This document shows, one piece after another, positions 51,801 to 60,684 of a DNA stretch of 64,000 nt (the stretch's first letter is position 1; each line of letters begins with the position of its first letter). The stretch is from Halanaerobium polyolivorans. Lineage in GTDB: Bacteria; Bacillota; Halanaerobiia; Halanaerobiales; Halanaerobiaceae. The notes under the pieces are model-generated. The model was not told the origin of the DNA, did no database searches, and saw nothing but the letters and a program-made list of their open reading frames with translations. A program made the translations under genes and the position numbers. Where the stretch lies: positions 1 through 64,000 of the forward strand of contig NZ_JAJFAT010000009.1 of the NCBI RefSeq assembly GCF_020711195.1, given 5' to 3'.

Positions 51801-52362
51801 AAAGACCCTCCTCTATTTTTTCTTTATCACCTGCTATAGCTTTGGTCACAAAGATTTGCTCCTGCCAATCATAAATATTTAAGACCGCATATTCAGCTCC
51901 AGAAATATCTTTTAACCTTTCTGTAAGCAGCTGAAAATCAAGCTTTTCCCTGTCAGCTTTCAGCGAATGGTCTTTTTCTATACTGTAAGTACTAAGTTCT
52001 TCCAACTCTACTTCTCGAATTTGGGTTATAAAATAACCCTGCTTTGGAGAGTGAACATTAACCCTCAACCAGCTCTTTAAAGGTTTAAAAAATTCTACAA
52101 TTTCTTTGCTATCATCATTGAGGGCAATTTCCCCATAAAAAGCTACCCAGTCAAATTCCCCGCTTTTGATCTCAGGAAATACGTCTGTCACCTTTTTATT
52201 AACTATAGCTTCTTTTTTAAGACCTGTTAACTTCTCATAACTAGAATTGACTTCTAAAAACTCATAATTACAGGGCCTATTTTGATCATCTAAAATGATC
52301 TTATGATAGGCAATAGCTGTAGGTGATTGGACAAATAGCTTTTTATAATCCATTTCTTTCAT
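48802..52362 (-). CDS. Hybrid sensor histidine kinase with multiple PAS domains
   Basis: About 1186 residues, soluble. Successive PAS/GAF modules fill 1-795 (PAS about 8-125, GAF-like 140-295, PAS 305-430, 435-555, 560-670, 675-795). HisKA at about 810-880 has FLANMSHEIRTPLN with the phospho-His near 820. The HATPase_c domain follows with N (MINLLDNAVKF), G1 (VQDSGIGI) and G2 (FGGTGLGL). The C-terminal receiver (about 1065-1187) has VVDDE, DLVIMDLKMPVMDGY with phospho-Asp near 1115, and CKP Lys. ATG at 52362 is taken after AGGAAGG. A partner response regulator is not adjacent. Confidence 0.93.
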   Translation of the reverse strand: MKEMDYKKLFVQSPTAIAYHKIILDDQNRPCNYEFLEVNSSYEKLTGLKKEAIVNKKVTDVFPEIKSGEFDWVAFYGEIALNDDSKEIVEFFKPLKSWLRVNVHSPKQGYFITQIREVELEELSTYSIEKDHSLKADREKLDFQLLTERLKDISGAEYAVLNIYDWQEQIFVTKAIAGDKEKIEEGLSLLGIDPFNWKWSAAEFGHFLEKDELIISYKCLNDIVQDVIPEPIILKLQQLFNLKKSYLLKINQGDRLLGYFILIMTEDKELENRSLLRIYSKQLALLIESSANKNKLAQARDKLELAMEAAEHTFWEWDLKTDQAYFSPYFYQMLGYKEDQQQIDMDRIFDYIHPDDRKELMPKIENAVEEHEPFAEEMRLKCKNDNWKWVKVKGKSYHFDFRGRAKLVLGITIDIDQKKKQEEALKKSRQKFSKLAEEAPIGILSADRSGNIDYANSKMIEILGSPGLIETKKINLLKFPLLIERGFSQKIENCMEDNKAATYELNYSTKWGKNIWLRVHLTPRHEAEQVTGIQMIVDEITEKKAIEEKLRLSEKNFRTFFESMDDMIFISNYRGEISHTNHLVREKLDYRKNDLEKMSFLEIFKQEERDIQKLLADMAAGKILCLESKSGRLIPSETRIWFGKWDGKEVIFAIAKDVSRQQEALQKFNKLFNNNPALMTFNRLSDLSFVEVNTAFLSKMGYSKEEIIGKSCKNIGLFSAKEKRKKTIKKIIENGSVNNVGLQVLNKRGEILELLFSGELIESQGQKYILTVMTDITVQKRAEKELVKTNKKLQKSMEKANKMAAEAEKANELKSQFLANMSHEIRTPLNIIMGYTEILAKDLEEDNYKRYIKSIRSAGESLLDQVNDILDMSKIEAGMIEINYEFIDLAALLENITAIFADKVEEKGLDFHLKMDNLPPLIKMDEVRFRQIMINLLDNAVKFTKSGHISIAVYCRPADQKAEENIKLRIIVQDSGIGITEEKQEEIFKAFSQENAESTREFGGTGLGLSITKRLISMMDGQISLQSTAGKGSVFKVEFSSLEYKSGTDQSSLESKKADSKKYTNKNILVVDDEKANRGLLKEHLKRKGIQSIEAANGKEAYQLCRDHKPDLVIMDLKMPVMDGYQALEKIKADKNTAEIPVVALTAAATEEEQKNANKAGFDDFLCKPLLEEDLIKMINRFLEAH

Positions 52363-52588
52363 CAAACATCTTTCCTTCCTTAAATTAGCTTAAATCTATT
52401 ATACACTATTTTGCTTATAAATGACATTTATTAATAGAAATAATTATCTTTGTTATTTATTCTAGACCAAAAACTAAAAACCTTTTTTTAAGCGCTAATT
52501 TAAAGGTATTTCAATGCTTTTGTAGAAATTTATTTACTAAGCATAAATTTATAACTTAAGTATTAAAGCATCAGAAAGGACATCAATT

Positions 52589-53644
52589 ATGCGCTTGGTA
52601 TTAACAGAAGATCTCACTCAAGAAATGAAGCTTGCTAAAGCGATTTATGATAATGATAATATTCTCCTTAACAAAGGTGTAAAAAATCTCCACCAATACA
52701 AAGATAGGCTTCTGGAGTTAGGGATAGATTATCTATATGTTGAAGATAAATATTCGGCTGATATTGAATTAAAACCGGTGATCAAAGAAAAAAGCAGGCG
52801 CCAGGGCAAAAAGGTCATCAAAAAAACTCTGGATAAAATTTCTGAGGGGCTGAGCCAAAACGATATAAAAGAATTGAAGGGTTTAGTAGATGAGATAAGC
52901 TCTCAAATAATTTTGAATGATGAAGTTTTACTCAACCTGCACAGTTTAAAAAGAACAAGTGAATATACCTATGAACATTCTCTAAATGTTGGTGTTATTT
53001 CTATTGCTATTGCTAAGATCTTGGGCTACAGCAGAAATGATATCTGCAAAATTGGTATGGGAGGTATGCTTCATGATACTGGCAAAAAATTGATCCCCGA
53101 AAAAATTCTTAAAAAACCGGCCCGCTTAACTGATTCAGAATATGATATAATGAAAAATCATCCCCAATTGGGTTTTGAAGAACTGCAGAAACTGGAGACT
53201 ATAAGTCCTCTTTCTAGGACAATGGTCTTCTCCCACCATGAGCGCTGGGATGGTACAGGCTACCCTAGGGGTCTAAAAGGCGAGGAAACCCACGTTTTTG
53301 CCCGAATAGCTGCTATTGCGGATGTATTTGATGCTTTATCCAGCAGCAGGGTTTACCGGGATAAAATGCCTGTTCATAAGGCTTTAGAATATATAATGCA
53401 TCATACAGAAACACTATTTGATTATCAAATAGTCAAAAAAATACTTCCTAAAATATCTTTTTACCCTAATGGTTCTGAGGTTATCTTAAGCACAGGAGAA
53501 AGGGGTATTGTCAAAGCCCAAAATAGAGGTTTTCCAACCAGACCAATAATCAGAATAATCCAGTCCAGCACCGGAAAAGAAAAGGATGCCGAACTGGATC
53601 TTTTAAAACATATGAATATAGTTATTGAAGAAGTAATAGCTTAA
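52589..53644 (+). CDS. HD-GYP domain phosphodiesterase
   Basis: 351 residues. N-terminal region (1-110) without a named sensor, then HD-GYP 110-300: HSLNVGVISIAIAK, MLHDTGKKLIP (HD near 161) and HHERWDGTGYPRGL, so cyclic di-GMP hydrolysis is expected. The last 50 residues (LSTGERGIVKAQNRGFPTRP) form a small beta domain usual in this subgroup of HD-GYP proteins. It is the only plus-strand c-di-GMP gene here; its stop codon overlaps the stop of the converging GGDEF-HD-GYP gene (TTAA shared). Confidence 0.93.
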   Translation: MRLVLTEDLTQEMKLAKAIYDNDNILLNKGVKNLHQYKDRLLELGIDYLYVEDKYSADIELKPVIKEKSRRQGKKVIKKTLDKISEGLSQNDIKELKGLVDEISSQIILNDEVLLNLHSLKRTSEYTYEHSLNVGVISIAIAKILGYSRNDICKIGMGGMLHDTGKKLIPEKILKKPARLTDSEYDIMKNHPQLGFEELQKLETISPLSRTMVFSHHERWDGTGYPRGLKGEETHVFARIAAIADVFDALSSSRVYRDKMPVHKALEYIMHHTETLFDYQIVKKILPKISFYPNGSEVILSTGERGIVKAQNRGFPTRPIIRIIQSSTGKEKDAELDLLKHMNIVIEEVIA

Positions 53645-55884
53645 GCACTTCTTTTATTTGTTTCTTTGATCATCTCTATGAATTCTGCAGCCAATTCGGG
53701 ATCAAACTGTGTACCTGAACATCTTTCTATTTCTGCAAGGGCTTCTTCAATGCTGATAGCTGGGCTGTAGACCCTGTAATTTGTCATTACATCATAGGCA
53801 TCTATGATGGAAATTATCCTAGCCAAATAAGGTATTTCTTCACCCTTAAGCTGTCTGGGATATCCACTTCCATCCCATTTTTCATGATGAGATAAGATTT
53901 CATCTGCCACTCTAACAAAATCTTCTGAAGCAGTGGCAATTTTATATCCTCTTTTACTATGGCCTTTCATTATTTCCCACTCTTCTGCTGTTAATTTATC
54001 TTTTTTATTAAGAATATCTTCAGAAATAGTTGTTTTACCTATGTCATGGAGGCTGGCCAGTAAAGAAAGCCTGTTTTTTTCTGAACTAGAAAGTTTTAAT
54101 TTAGCAGCCAAATCAGAACAGAGATCCATCATCCTTAAAGCATGTGCTTCTGTTTCATCACTTTTAGCCTTTAAACTGCTGAGCAGACTTTTAACTATTT
54201 TATTTTTAGAGCTTCTGCCTGCTAATAATTTCTTTTGATACATTAAGTTATCAGCTTTTTTCATAACCTCATGGATATCTTCTCCCACTGTTTCTTTAAC
54301 TGCCAAACCAAAGCTGATCGAAACAGGTATTTCATCTGTATCGGTTTTTCTGCAGTTAGCTTTAATCTTTTTTAAGACTGCTTGAGCTTCTTCAGCAGTA
54401 GTAGAAGTTAAGATTATTATAAACTCATCTCCACCATATCTGGCCAAGATATCATCCTCAGAAATCGACTGCTTCAATATTTCAGCAATTTTAATCAAAA
54501 ATTTGTCTCCTTCTGAGTGGCCATAACTGTCATTGATGATCTTGAGTCCATTTATATCAGCCATAATTATGGCAAGAGGCAGGTTATCTTTAGAGTCTAA
54601 ATTATCAAGCTCTTCTTCTAAAAATCTTCTGTTATAGGTATCTGTTAGAACATCCCTATACAGCAGATATTTTATCCTTTCTTCCTGTTTTTTGCGCTCA
54701 TTTATATCTATCTGCATCGATAGTATTCCTTTTCTACCATCTTCTAAAATAATTTTTGTTTCCTTAAGGTGGCTGTAAAAACTTTTGCCATCCTTAGAGA
54801 AATTTTTGATATCAAATTCAAGGTCCTGACCATTTAAGATCTTTTCAATATTCTTTTTAGCAATTTCAAACTGTTCTTCTGAAAGCAATTTATCATAAAT
54901 GCTGCTGCCTTCTAATTCTTCTTTCTTATAATTTGTTATTTCGGCAAATTTATTATTAACTTTTAAAATATTACCTTTATCATCTTCGATCATAATCCCC
55001 ATCGGGGCTGATTCAAAAATTGTTCTGTAGCGTCTTTCCTGTCTTTTTAATTCCTGTTGGGTTATTTTATATTTATGGATATCCCTAAATGAGCCAACAA
55101 CTTTAACAAAATCACTAGTTCTATTTTTTATCTCCTGATAATCTCTGACCCAGCGGTAATTACCCCAGATATCTTTTAAGCGATACTCTTCGCTAAACTT
55201 ATCTTTATTTCTAATATTAGCTATTTTTTTAATCAGTTTTTCGTGATCATCAGGATGGATGAGCTGTAAATAATCTGCTTTTGCTTTTGCGGTTACAGTT
55301 TCTTTTTTCCAGCCTAAAACCTGCTCTATATTGTCATGAACAAAATCCATCCTAAACTTATTACCTCTAATGTGATAAGAATAAATAACCGAGGGAGTTT
55401 GAAAAATCAAACTGTCTAGATATTCATTTTTTCTCTGCAGCTGTTCGGCATAGAGCCTGTTTTCTAATGCTTCAGCTAATATATTGCTGATAGTTTCCAG
55501 CAAATTCCTCTTTTCTTTTAAAAATGGCCCTTCATCTGCTGCAGCTCTTTTTTCTAAATAGAAAATTTCTATTAAGCCATTCTCATTTTGGCTTAGTTCT
55601 ATTTCACTGCTCTGTTTCCAGCGGCTCTCTTTAAAAGCAGGTGAATAAAATTCTTTATCTCTAAAGCTGATTCTTACTGCTGTAATCTCAGGGAACTGCC
55701 AAAATTGTCCCAGCTTATGGGCTAAATCAGCCAGAATATAATTAATCGAATTATTTTTAGCCCGAAGTAACTCTGAGAGATAATAAAGTGCTTTTAACTC
55801 TTTAACTCTTTCTTTTAATTTCCAATTGTCATCTCTAAGCTCTTGTTCACTTAAATAGTTTCTATTATAATTTTGGGGAGGCAT
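53641..55884 (-). CDS. GAF-PAS-PAS-GGDEF-HD-GYP protein
   Basis: 747 residues. N-terminal coiled start and GAF-like domain (about 25-165), PAS with PAC (about 170-290, YRWVRDYQEI), PAS (about 290-410), GGDEF (about 415-565, ARYGGDEFIIILTS near 481) and HD-GYP (about 575-745, HDIGK near 612, HHEKWDGSGYP near 669). The I-site position reads SEDD, not RxxD. Both outputs have intact motifs. The protein is closely similar in its last 330 residues to those at 12378 and 36286, so these are paralogues with swapped sensor parts. Confidence 0.93.
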   Translation of the reverse strand: MPPQNYNRNYLSEQELRDDNWKLKERVKELKALYYLSELLRAKNNSINYILADLAHKLGQFWQFPEITAVRISFRDKEFYSPAFKESRWKQSSEIELSQNENGLIEIFYLEKRAAADEGPFLKEKRNLLETISNILAEALENRLYAEQLQRKNEYLDSLIFQTPSVIYSYHIRGNKFRMDFVHDNIEQVLGWKKETVTAKAKADYLQLIHPDDHEKLIKKIANIRNKDKFSEEYRLKDIWGNYRWVRDYQEIKNRTSDFVKVVGSFRDIHKYKITQQELKRQERRYRTIFESAPMGIMIEDDKGNILKVNNKFAEITNYKKEELEGSSIYDKLLSEEQFEIAKKNIEKILNGQDLEFDIKNFSKDGKSFYSHLKETKIILEDGRKGILSMQIDINERKKQEERIKYLLYRDVLTDTYNRRFLEEELDNLDSKDNLPLAIIMADINGLKIINDSYGHSEGDKFLIKIAEILKQSISEDDILARYGGDEFIIILTSTTAEEAQAVLKKIKANCRKTDTDEIPVSISFGLAVKETVGEDIHEVMKKADNLMYQKKLLAGRSSKNKIVKSLLSSLKAKSDETEAHALRMMDLCSDLAAKLKLSSSEKNRLSLLASLHDIGKTTISEDILNKKDKLTAEEWEIMKGHSKRGYKIATASEDFVRVADEILSHHEKWDGSGYPRQLKGEEIPYLARIISIIDAYDVMTNYRVYSPAISIEEALAEIERCSGTQFDPELAAEFIEMIKETNKRSA

Positions 55885-55934
55885 TTTTTTAACTCCTTAA
55901 CTTTGGATTATTAAATTGATATATTTAAAGTAAA

Positions 55935-55977
55935 AAAAAAGAGAGAAAGCCTTCACTTTAGGAAGACTCTCTTTTTA
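55935..55977 (-). terminator. Terminator of the chemoreceptor gene
   Basis: Minus-strand AAAGAGAGTCTTCC ... GGCTTTCTCTCTTT stem followed by a run of nine T. Confidence 0.85.
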
Positions 55978-55982
55978 CTCCC

Positions 55983-58175
55983 TTATAGTTCAAATTCATT
56001 TACTATTGTAGTTAGTTTTTCTACAACTCCTACCAGTTCTTCAGAAGCATCTACAACAGATTGGGTAGAAGCAGCCTGTTCTTCACTTGAGGCAGCAACC
56101 TCTTCCGCATTTGAAGCAGCCTGTTCACTTACAGCTGATATTTCACTTACAGCCTTTTCTACATCCTGACTGTTTTTGTTCATCTTGTTGACCTCAGATT
56201 TAATATTTTGAATCAAATTATCTAGCTCTGAAGCCTGAGCAGTTATTTCAGCAAAGGAACCGGCTGTAGTCTTAATTGAACCAACACTTTCTTCAACAGC
56301 CCCTTTATTTTCATCCATATTCTTAACAGCCTTTTTGACATCTTTTTGAATAGAATTGATCAACTTGGTGATCTCTTCTGTGGCAGAAGCAGATTGTTCT
56401 GATAGTTCCCTAATCTCATCTGCTACAACCGAGAAGCCCCGACCAGCCTCTCCAGCTCTGGCTGCTTCTATAGCAGCATTTAAAGCCAGCAAATTGGTTT
56501 GAGAGGCTATATCATTGATCAGATCAACTATTTCTCCGATCTTCTGAGAAGAATCTCCCAGTGAATCAATAGCTTCAGAGGTTGAATCAGTATTATCTTT
56601 AACCCGGCTGATGCTGTTTTCAGTTTTATCTAAGGCCTGATTACCACTATCTATATTTTCCATCACCTTATCTGCTTTTTCTGCCATCGATTCTGAATCA
56701 TCATTTACAACTTCAAGCAGCTGGGTTAGTTCTTCTATAGAAGCAGAGGTTTCTTCAACCTGGGCTGACTGTTCTTCAGCACCAGAAGCAACCTGCTGCA
56801 TAGAATCTCCAACTTCTTCTGCAGCTGCCGAAATTTCCTCTCCAGTAGCCGTTAATTCCTGACTGGAAGCGGAGAGAATCTCCGATATTTCCTGAACCTC
56901 ATCGATCAAGTCTCTTAAAGACTCTACCAGTTTATTAAACCAGGCACCAAGTGATTCGATCTCATTTCTGTTGACCTTTTTATAGACCTTACATTCTTGA
57001 CAGTCTTCATATTCACCACTCTTTATTTTGGGACAGTAAATCTCATTGCCAAAATCAGGGGCATAACTACCAACATCAAACCAGCAGACAACCCCATCCT
57101 TTTCGAAATCAGGACAGCCTGCCTGACCACAATCCATAATCTCAGAGCAGTTAACCTCGGTAATCGGATAAGATACACTTAAGTTCCCCATTGCCATCTC
57201 AGAAAAGAGGTTTTCGAAATCTTTCAATTTATTAAATATCTTGCTGCTGATCATGAAGGTTATCCCTACAGCAATCAATATAGCCAGAACAGCAAAAATA
57301 CTTATATTTCTTAATAAAGCAGCAAGTCTACCGACCAGCTGACTGCGGTCATAAGCAGCCTTTATATAGCCGCTAACATTACCTTCAAAATCCCTAAATG
57401 GTATCAAAAGTAAATTATCATTTCCCTCTGTAATTACTAGCTCTTCACCATTGCGAAGTGCTGTCATAGTTTCCTCATCTAATTGATAAGGATCATCTGC
57501 TGCTGTAGCAGCTATCCACTCACTTGAGTCCTGATCCCAGGAAACATTGGCACTGCCTCCCAATGAGTAAAGATAATAGTCACCTGGGAAAAAGCCCCGC
57601 ATCTCTTCTAAAAAATTATTACCTAAAGCTGATCCCATCTCTACTGTACCTATGTGTTCACCCTGATAACTAACCGGTGAAACAATCCTAAAACCATAAC
57701 CACCTCGGCCTTCTTCTATCCCACTCACCAACTCTTGAGTTCGATTGGCCTGATTGACAGTAAAGCGAAATCCAGAAAGATCATCACCATAATTATCCGG
57801 ACTATGTAGTCTTAAAAAGGAAGTTGAATCAGGTAAATGAAACTGAAACTGAGCCATTGTATCAGATATACTCTGATAAGAGCCTAAAAGCATAGCTGTT
57901 AATCTTTCTCTATCTCTGGCTGCAAAAGCTTCCCTGATCTCATTGTTTTCTGCGATTAAGGTAACAGCAACCTCTGCTTCTTCAACAATATCATCTAATT
58001 TCATGTTGATAGAAGCCGCATATGATTCGAGCCTTTCTTCTTCCTGAGTTATTATTTCTGCCGACATAGATGAATAAATAAAATAGCTGATCAAAGATAT
58101 GATAATTATCATACTAAGACTGATAATCAGTAATAATAGCTTTTTATAAGATAGTCTTGTCAAAAAATCCTTCAT
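55983..58175 (-). CDS. Methyl-accepting chemotaxis protein with cytoplasmic Cys-rich insert
   Basis: 730 residues. TM1 (about 12-34), an extracytoplasmic double-Cache-like ligand domain (about 40-288) and TM2 (about 290-312). The region between TM2 and the signalling helices (about 325-405) carries a Cys-rich segment, [24 protein letters not shown], and CPKI...CQECKVYKK, of the two-CW type often seen before signalling domains in anaerobes; it may bind metal or sense redox state. The tip of the MCP signalling domain [20 protein letters not shown] is near 565-585. It would bind CheW/CheA and steer the flagellar motor. Ends the flagellar operon side, after a hairpin at 58210. Confidence 0.93.
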   Translation of the reverse strand: MKDFLTRLSYKKLLLLIISLSMIIIISLISYFIYSSMSAEIITQEEERLESYAASINMKLDDIVEEAEVAVTLIAENNEIREAFAARDRERLTAMLLGSYQSISDTMAQFQFHLPDSTSFLRLHSPDNYGDDLSGFRFTVNQANRTQELVSGIEEGRGGYGFRIVSPVSYQGEHIGTVEMGSALGNNFLEEMRGFFPGDYYLYSLGGSANVSWDQDSSEWIAATAADDPYQLDEETMTALRNGEELVITEGNDNLLLIPFRDFEGNVSGYIKAAYDRSQLVGRLAALLRNISIFAVLAILIAVGITFMISSKIFNKLKDFENLFSEMAMGNLSVSYPITEVNCSEIMDCGQAGCPDFEKDGVVCWFDVGSYAPDFGNEIYCPKIKSGEYEDCQECKVYKKVNRNEIESLGAWFNKLVESLRDLIDEVQEISEILSASSQELTATGEEISAAAEEVGDSMQQVASGAEEQSAQVEETSASIEELTQLLEVVNDDSESMAEKADKVMENIDSGNQALDKTENSISRVKDNTDSTSEAIDSLGDSSQKIGEIVDLINDIASQTNLLALNAAIEAARAGEAGRGFSVVADEIRELSEQSASATEEITKLINSIQKDVKKAVKNMDENKGAVEESVGSIKTTAGSFAEITAQASELDNLIQNIKSEVNKMNKNSQDVEKAVSEISAVSEQAASNAEEVAASSEEQAASTQSVVDASEELVGVVEKLTTIVNEFEL

Positions 58176-58209
58176 CTATCTATCACCTCTTATTTTGATT
58201 TCTACCTCT

Positions 58210-58231
58210 CAGCAGGACTGCTATCCTGCTG
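58210..58231. other. Perfect 8-bp hairpin between fliT-like and chemoreceptor genes
   Basis: CAGCAGGA-CTGCTA-TCCTGCTG without a T-run. It could be an mRNA processing or attenuation structure between the two genes; no stronger claim is possible. Confidence 0.5.
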
Positions 58232-58249
58232 TCCCCTTAAAAATTTATT

Positions 58250-58624
58250 TCAACCCTCAAAATCGATTAACCTCGGGTTTTTGACCCCCTGCATAAATTT
58301 AGCATTGTTTTCTTTTTCGGCTTTAGTTTGAGCCAAATCTTTTTTCAATGCAGCTATTTTTTCTTCAGCCAGCTTTTGATTGTTTTGATTTAAAATTTCC
58401 AGCTTTTTAAAAAGTTTTAAGTGTTTTTCTCTACTTTGAGCAGCATTATCACTTTTAGCTATTTCTGCTTCTAAAGCAAAGTTTTTAGTTTTTTTACGCA
58501 GCTCTTTTCTCTTTTTAAAGAGATCTGCAATCACTTGTTGATCTGGAGCTTCTCTTTTAAGCTGCTTGTTTAACTCTTCAGCTAAAGCTAAAAGCTGTCT
58601 GTAATAACTGTGGACTGCCCTCAT
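58250..58624 (-). CDS. FliT-like flagellar chaperone
   Basis: 124 residues, almost fully helical, Lys/Glu/Gln-rich, start YYRQLLALAEELNKQL. Position directly after fliS (16 bp) and the helical-bundle character suggest the FliT/FlgN-type export chaperone for the filament cap or hook proteins; sequence similarity alone is weak. It has ribosome binding site GGAGG. Helix-rich tail ends in KNPRLIDFEG. Confidence 0.65.
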   Translation of the reverse strand: MRAVHSYYRQLLALAEELNKQLKREAPDQQVIADLFKKRKELRKKTKNFALEAEIAKSDNAAQSREKHLKLFKKLEILNQNNQKLAEEKIAALKKDLAQTKAEKENNAKFMQGVKNPRLIDFEG

Positions 58625-58639
58625 TTTATTACCTCCATC

Positions 58640-59038
58640 TTAACCAATTGATCTCTGCTTAGCACGAGCTTTGCCATCGATTTTTACAACTTCTCGCCAG
58701 GATTCTAAGAGTTGATTCAGCATTGTTTCTACTTCAGCAATCATCTCTTTATCTTTTTTCATGTTGGCTTTGACCAATCTTTTATAAATAAACTCATAAA
58801 GTGCTGCCAGATTTTGAGCTAGTTCTCCTCCCTTTTCTCCATCTAAGGTACTGAGAAGTTCCAGCACAATATTTTGAGCTTTAATCAAGTTCTCATTGGC
58901 CTGAGAATGATCTTCATCTTCTATATTAAGCTTGGCAAAACGAAGAAACTTAATACAACCTTCATAAAGCATTATTATTAATTCACCCTGTGATGCTGTC
59001 TGTACCTTTGTCTGGGCATATTGTTGACTTACATTCAT
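58640..59038 (-). CDS. fliS: Flagellin export chaperone FliS
   Basis: 132 residues. NVSQQYAQTKVQTASQGELIIMLYEGCIKFL is the standard FliS start; the later helices (EDHSQANENLIKAQNIVLELLSTL, NLAALYEFIYKRLVKANMKKD) fit the four-helix bundle that caps the flagellin C-terminus before export. It lies between fliD (18 bp) and the FliT-like gene, the normal fliDST order. Confidence 0.95.
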   Translation of the reverse strand: MNVSQQYAQTKVQTASQGELIIMLYEGCIKFLRFAKLNIEDEDHSQANENLIKAQNIVLELLSTLDGEKGGELAQNLAALYEFIYKRLVKANMKKDKEMIAEVETMLNQLLESWREVVKIDGKARAKQRSIG

Positions 59039-59055
59039 GATTTAGCCTCCTCAAG

Positions 59056-60459
59056 CTAATTGTTATTTGAATTAAGACCCTGCAGCTGTCCCTGCAGCCA
59101 GCTGGACTGGCCCTGTATATCATTTAAAGCTACTTCCATAGCTGCAAATTGACGCTGAAGTGATCTTTCTCTAGTTTCCAAACGATTTTCCCGATATTCT
59201 ATTCTCCTATCTATTCTGTTTAAACGGGATTCGAAATTGTTGTCCTGGCGGCTTAAAACGCCATCCCCAAACCTAATATAATCCCGACTGAAATCATACA
59301 TTCTTCTCCCAAAGCCATCTGCACCATCATCTGCCTGAGAAGCTCTAAAAAATTTCTCCACTGCTCCACTATCTTCTCTTAAAGCATCATTTAATTCTGA
59401 ACTGTCAAAGGACATCACACCATCTTGATCTATATCTATCCCCAGCTGCTGAATATTTGTGATGGGATTATCTATTCCTACACTGTTGGTAATCTGCCTC
59501 CTGAGGCTGTTCTGAAGCCTTCTTAAGGTACCATCACCCTGCAGCAGTCCATCTTCTTTACCTAATTCCCCCATAAAGGTTGCAAGATTATTATACTGTT
59601 CAGCCATATCGGAAAGGGTTGTTTCAAGCTGTGAATTATCCCTATTAACACTTAAATTAAAGCTTTCATTTTCAGAAGAGCCGTGAAGGTCTATTGTTAG
59701 ACCATCTATTACATCATCTAAGCCTTCATTTTGGGAACGAACAACCTCCATACCATTAATAGAAAAAATGGCATCCTGAGCTGACTGCATCTGATAGGCT
59801 ATTTCTCCTTGCTCAGCTAAGATTCCCAATTCTGCAAAGTTAGCACTAAAACGCTCTGCCTCGATAATATTATCTGCTCCCATTTCCTTGCTCTCTAAAA
59901 CCAGCCTATTATCTACCACAGAGGCTGAGATATCCAAATCTTCTTCGGCATTGATCATATTTCTTAATTCTCGAAGATTAGTGCTACCATCTATTTCAAA
60001 AGCAAAGCTTTGCTCAGAATCAGCAGCATCAATTATAAAAGTCTCACTAAATGTATCAAGCTCTTCTTCAGCAGCCCCAAAGACTTCTAAAGCAAGTGGT
60101 TCAGAGGCAGAATCAATTCGATCAGAATGGATGCTGTGGCCCCTGGCCAGCTGTTCTACCCTCACTTCATAATTAGCTCTATCGGCAGAACTTGAGGCAC
60201 TAACGGTCAGCAAATCTTCATTTGTTGAGCTTGCTTCCATCTCCCTATAGCTTCCCCTGCTTCTAAGTTCATTAAAGCTGCCCTCTATTTCCTGCATAAA
60301 TTGATTTATCTGCTGCCACTGTTCTCTTTTAACTTCTACCTGCTGTTTTTCTAATTCCATTCTCTTAATAGGTGCTCTTTCTATTGCCATTAGTTCTTCA
60401 ACCATATTATCTGTTTCCATACCTGATGCTAAACCGGAAAGAGATATACCCTGTACCAT
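59056..60459 (-). CDS. fliD: Flagellar filament cap protein FliD
   Basis: 467 residues. N-terminal GISLSGLASGMETDNMVEELMAIERAPI (FliD_N) and C-terminal coiled segment NRIDRRIEYRENRLETRERSLQRQFAAME with an end SSWLQGQLQGL (FliD_C) are typical. It forms the pentameric cap that guides flagellin folding at the filament tip, secreted through the flagellar export system. ATG 60459 follows GGAAGGGTG; a GTG at 60468 overlaps that site. The middle domain is acidic, as expected for a salt-exposed surface. Confidence 0.95.
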   Translation of the reverse strand: MVQGISLSGLASGMETDNMVEELMAIERAPIKRMELEKQQVEVKREQWQQINQFMQEIEGSFNELRSRGSYREMEASSTNEDLLTVSASSSADRANYEVRVEQLARGHSIHSDRIDSASEPLALEVFGAAEEELDTFSETFIIDAADSEQSFAFEIDGSTNLRELRNMINAEEDLDISASVVDNRLVLESKEMGADNIIEAERFSANFAELGILAEQGEIAYQMQSAQDAIFSINGMEVVRSQNEGLDDVIDGLTIDLHGSSENESFNLSVNRDNSQLETTLSDMAEQYNNLATFMGELGKEDGLLQGDGTLRRLQNSLRRQITNSVGIDNPITNIQQLGIDIDQDGVMSFDSSELNDALREDSGAVEKFFRASQADDGADGFGRRMYDFSRDYIRFGDGVLSRQDNNFESRLNRIDRRIEYRENRLETRERSLQRQFAAMEVALNDIQGQSSWLQGQLQGLNSNNN

Positions 60460-60512
60460 TATAATCACCCTTCCTAAATTGATTCTCTAAGTATCATTAC
60501 TTTCTATATTTA

Positions 60513-60538
60513 TTATCGAAAATTTCCATTTTATTTTA
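60513..60538 (-). promoter_or_regulatory. Possible flagellar sigma (SigD/FliA) promoter before fliD
   Basis: Minus-strand TAAA (60538-60535), 16 bp, CGATAA (60518-60513), close to the consensus TAAA-N15-17-CGATA; about 55 bp before the fliD start. A weaker version (TTAA...CGATAA) precedes the gene at 61203. Confidence 0.4.
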
Positions 60539-60642
60539 AACAGCAAAAAAGAGCTTTAAAGAAGATTAGAACATAAATACTCTGTTTTATGCTTTTAAAC
60601 TCTTAATTAAGCTTAATTAATTTTGCTCATTATTTTAAATAA

Positions 60643-60675
60643 GCAAAAAACCGCCCATTTTAAGCAGCGGTTTCA
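60643..60675 (-). terminator. Terminator after the 175-residue unknown protein gene
   Basis: Minus-strand AAACCGC ... GCGGTTT stem with TTTTTTG tail, 11 bp after the stop. Confidence 0.8.
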
Positions 60676-60684
60676 GAGTTTTAT

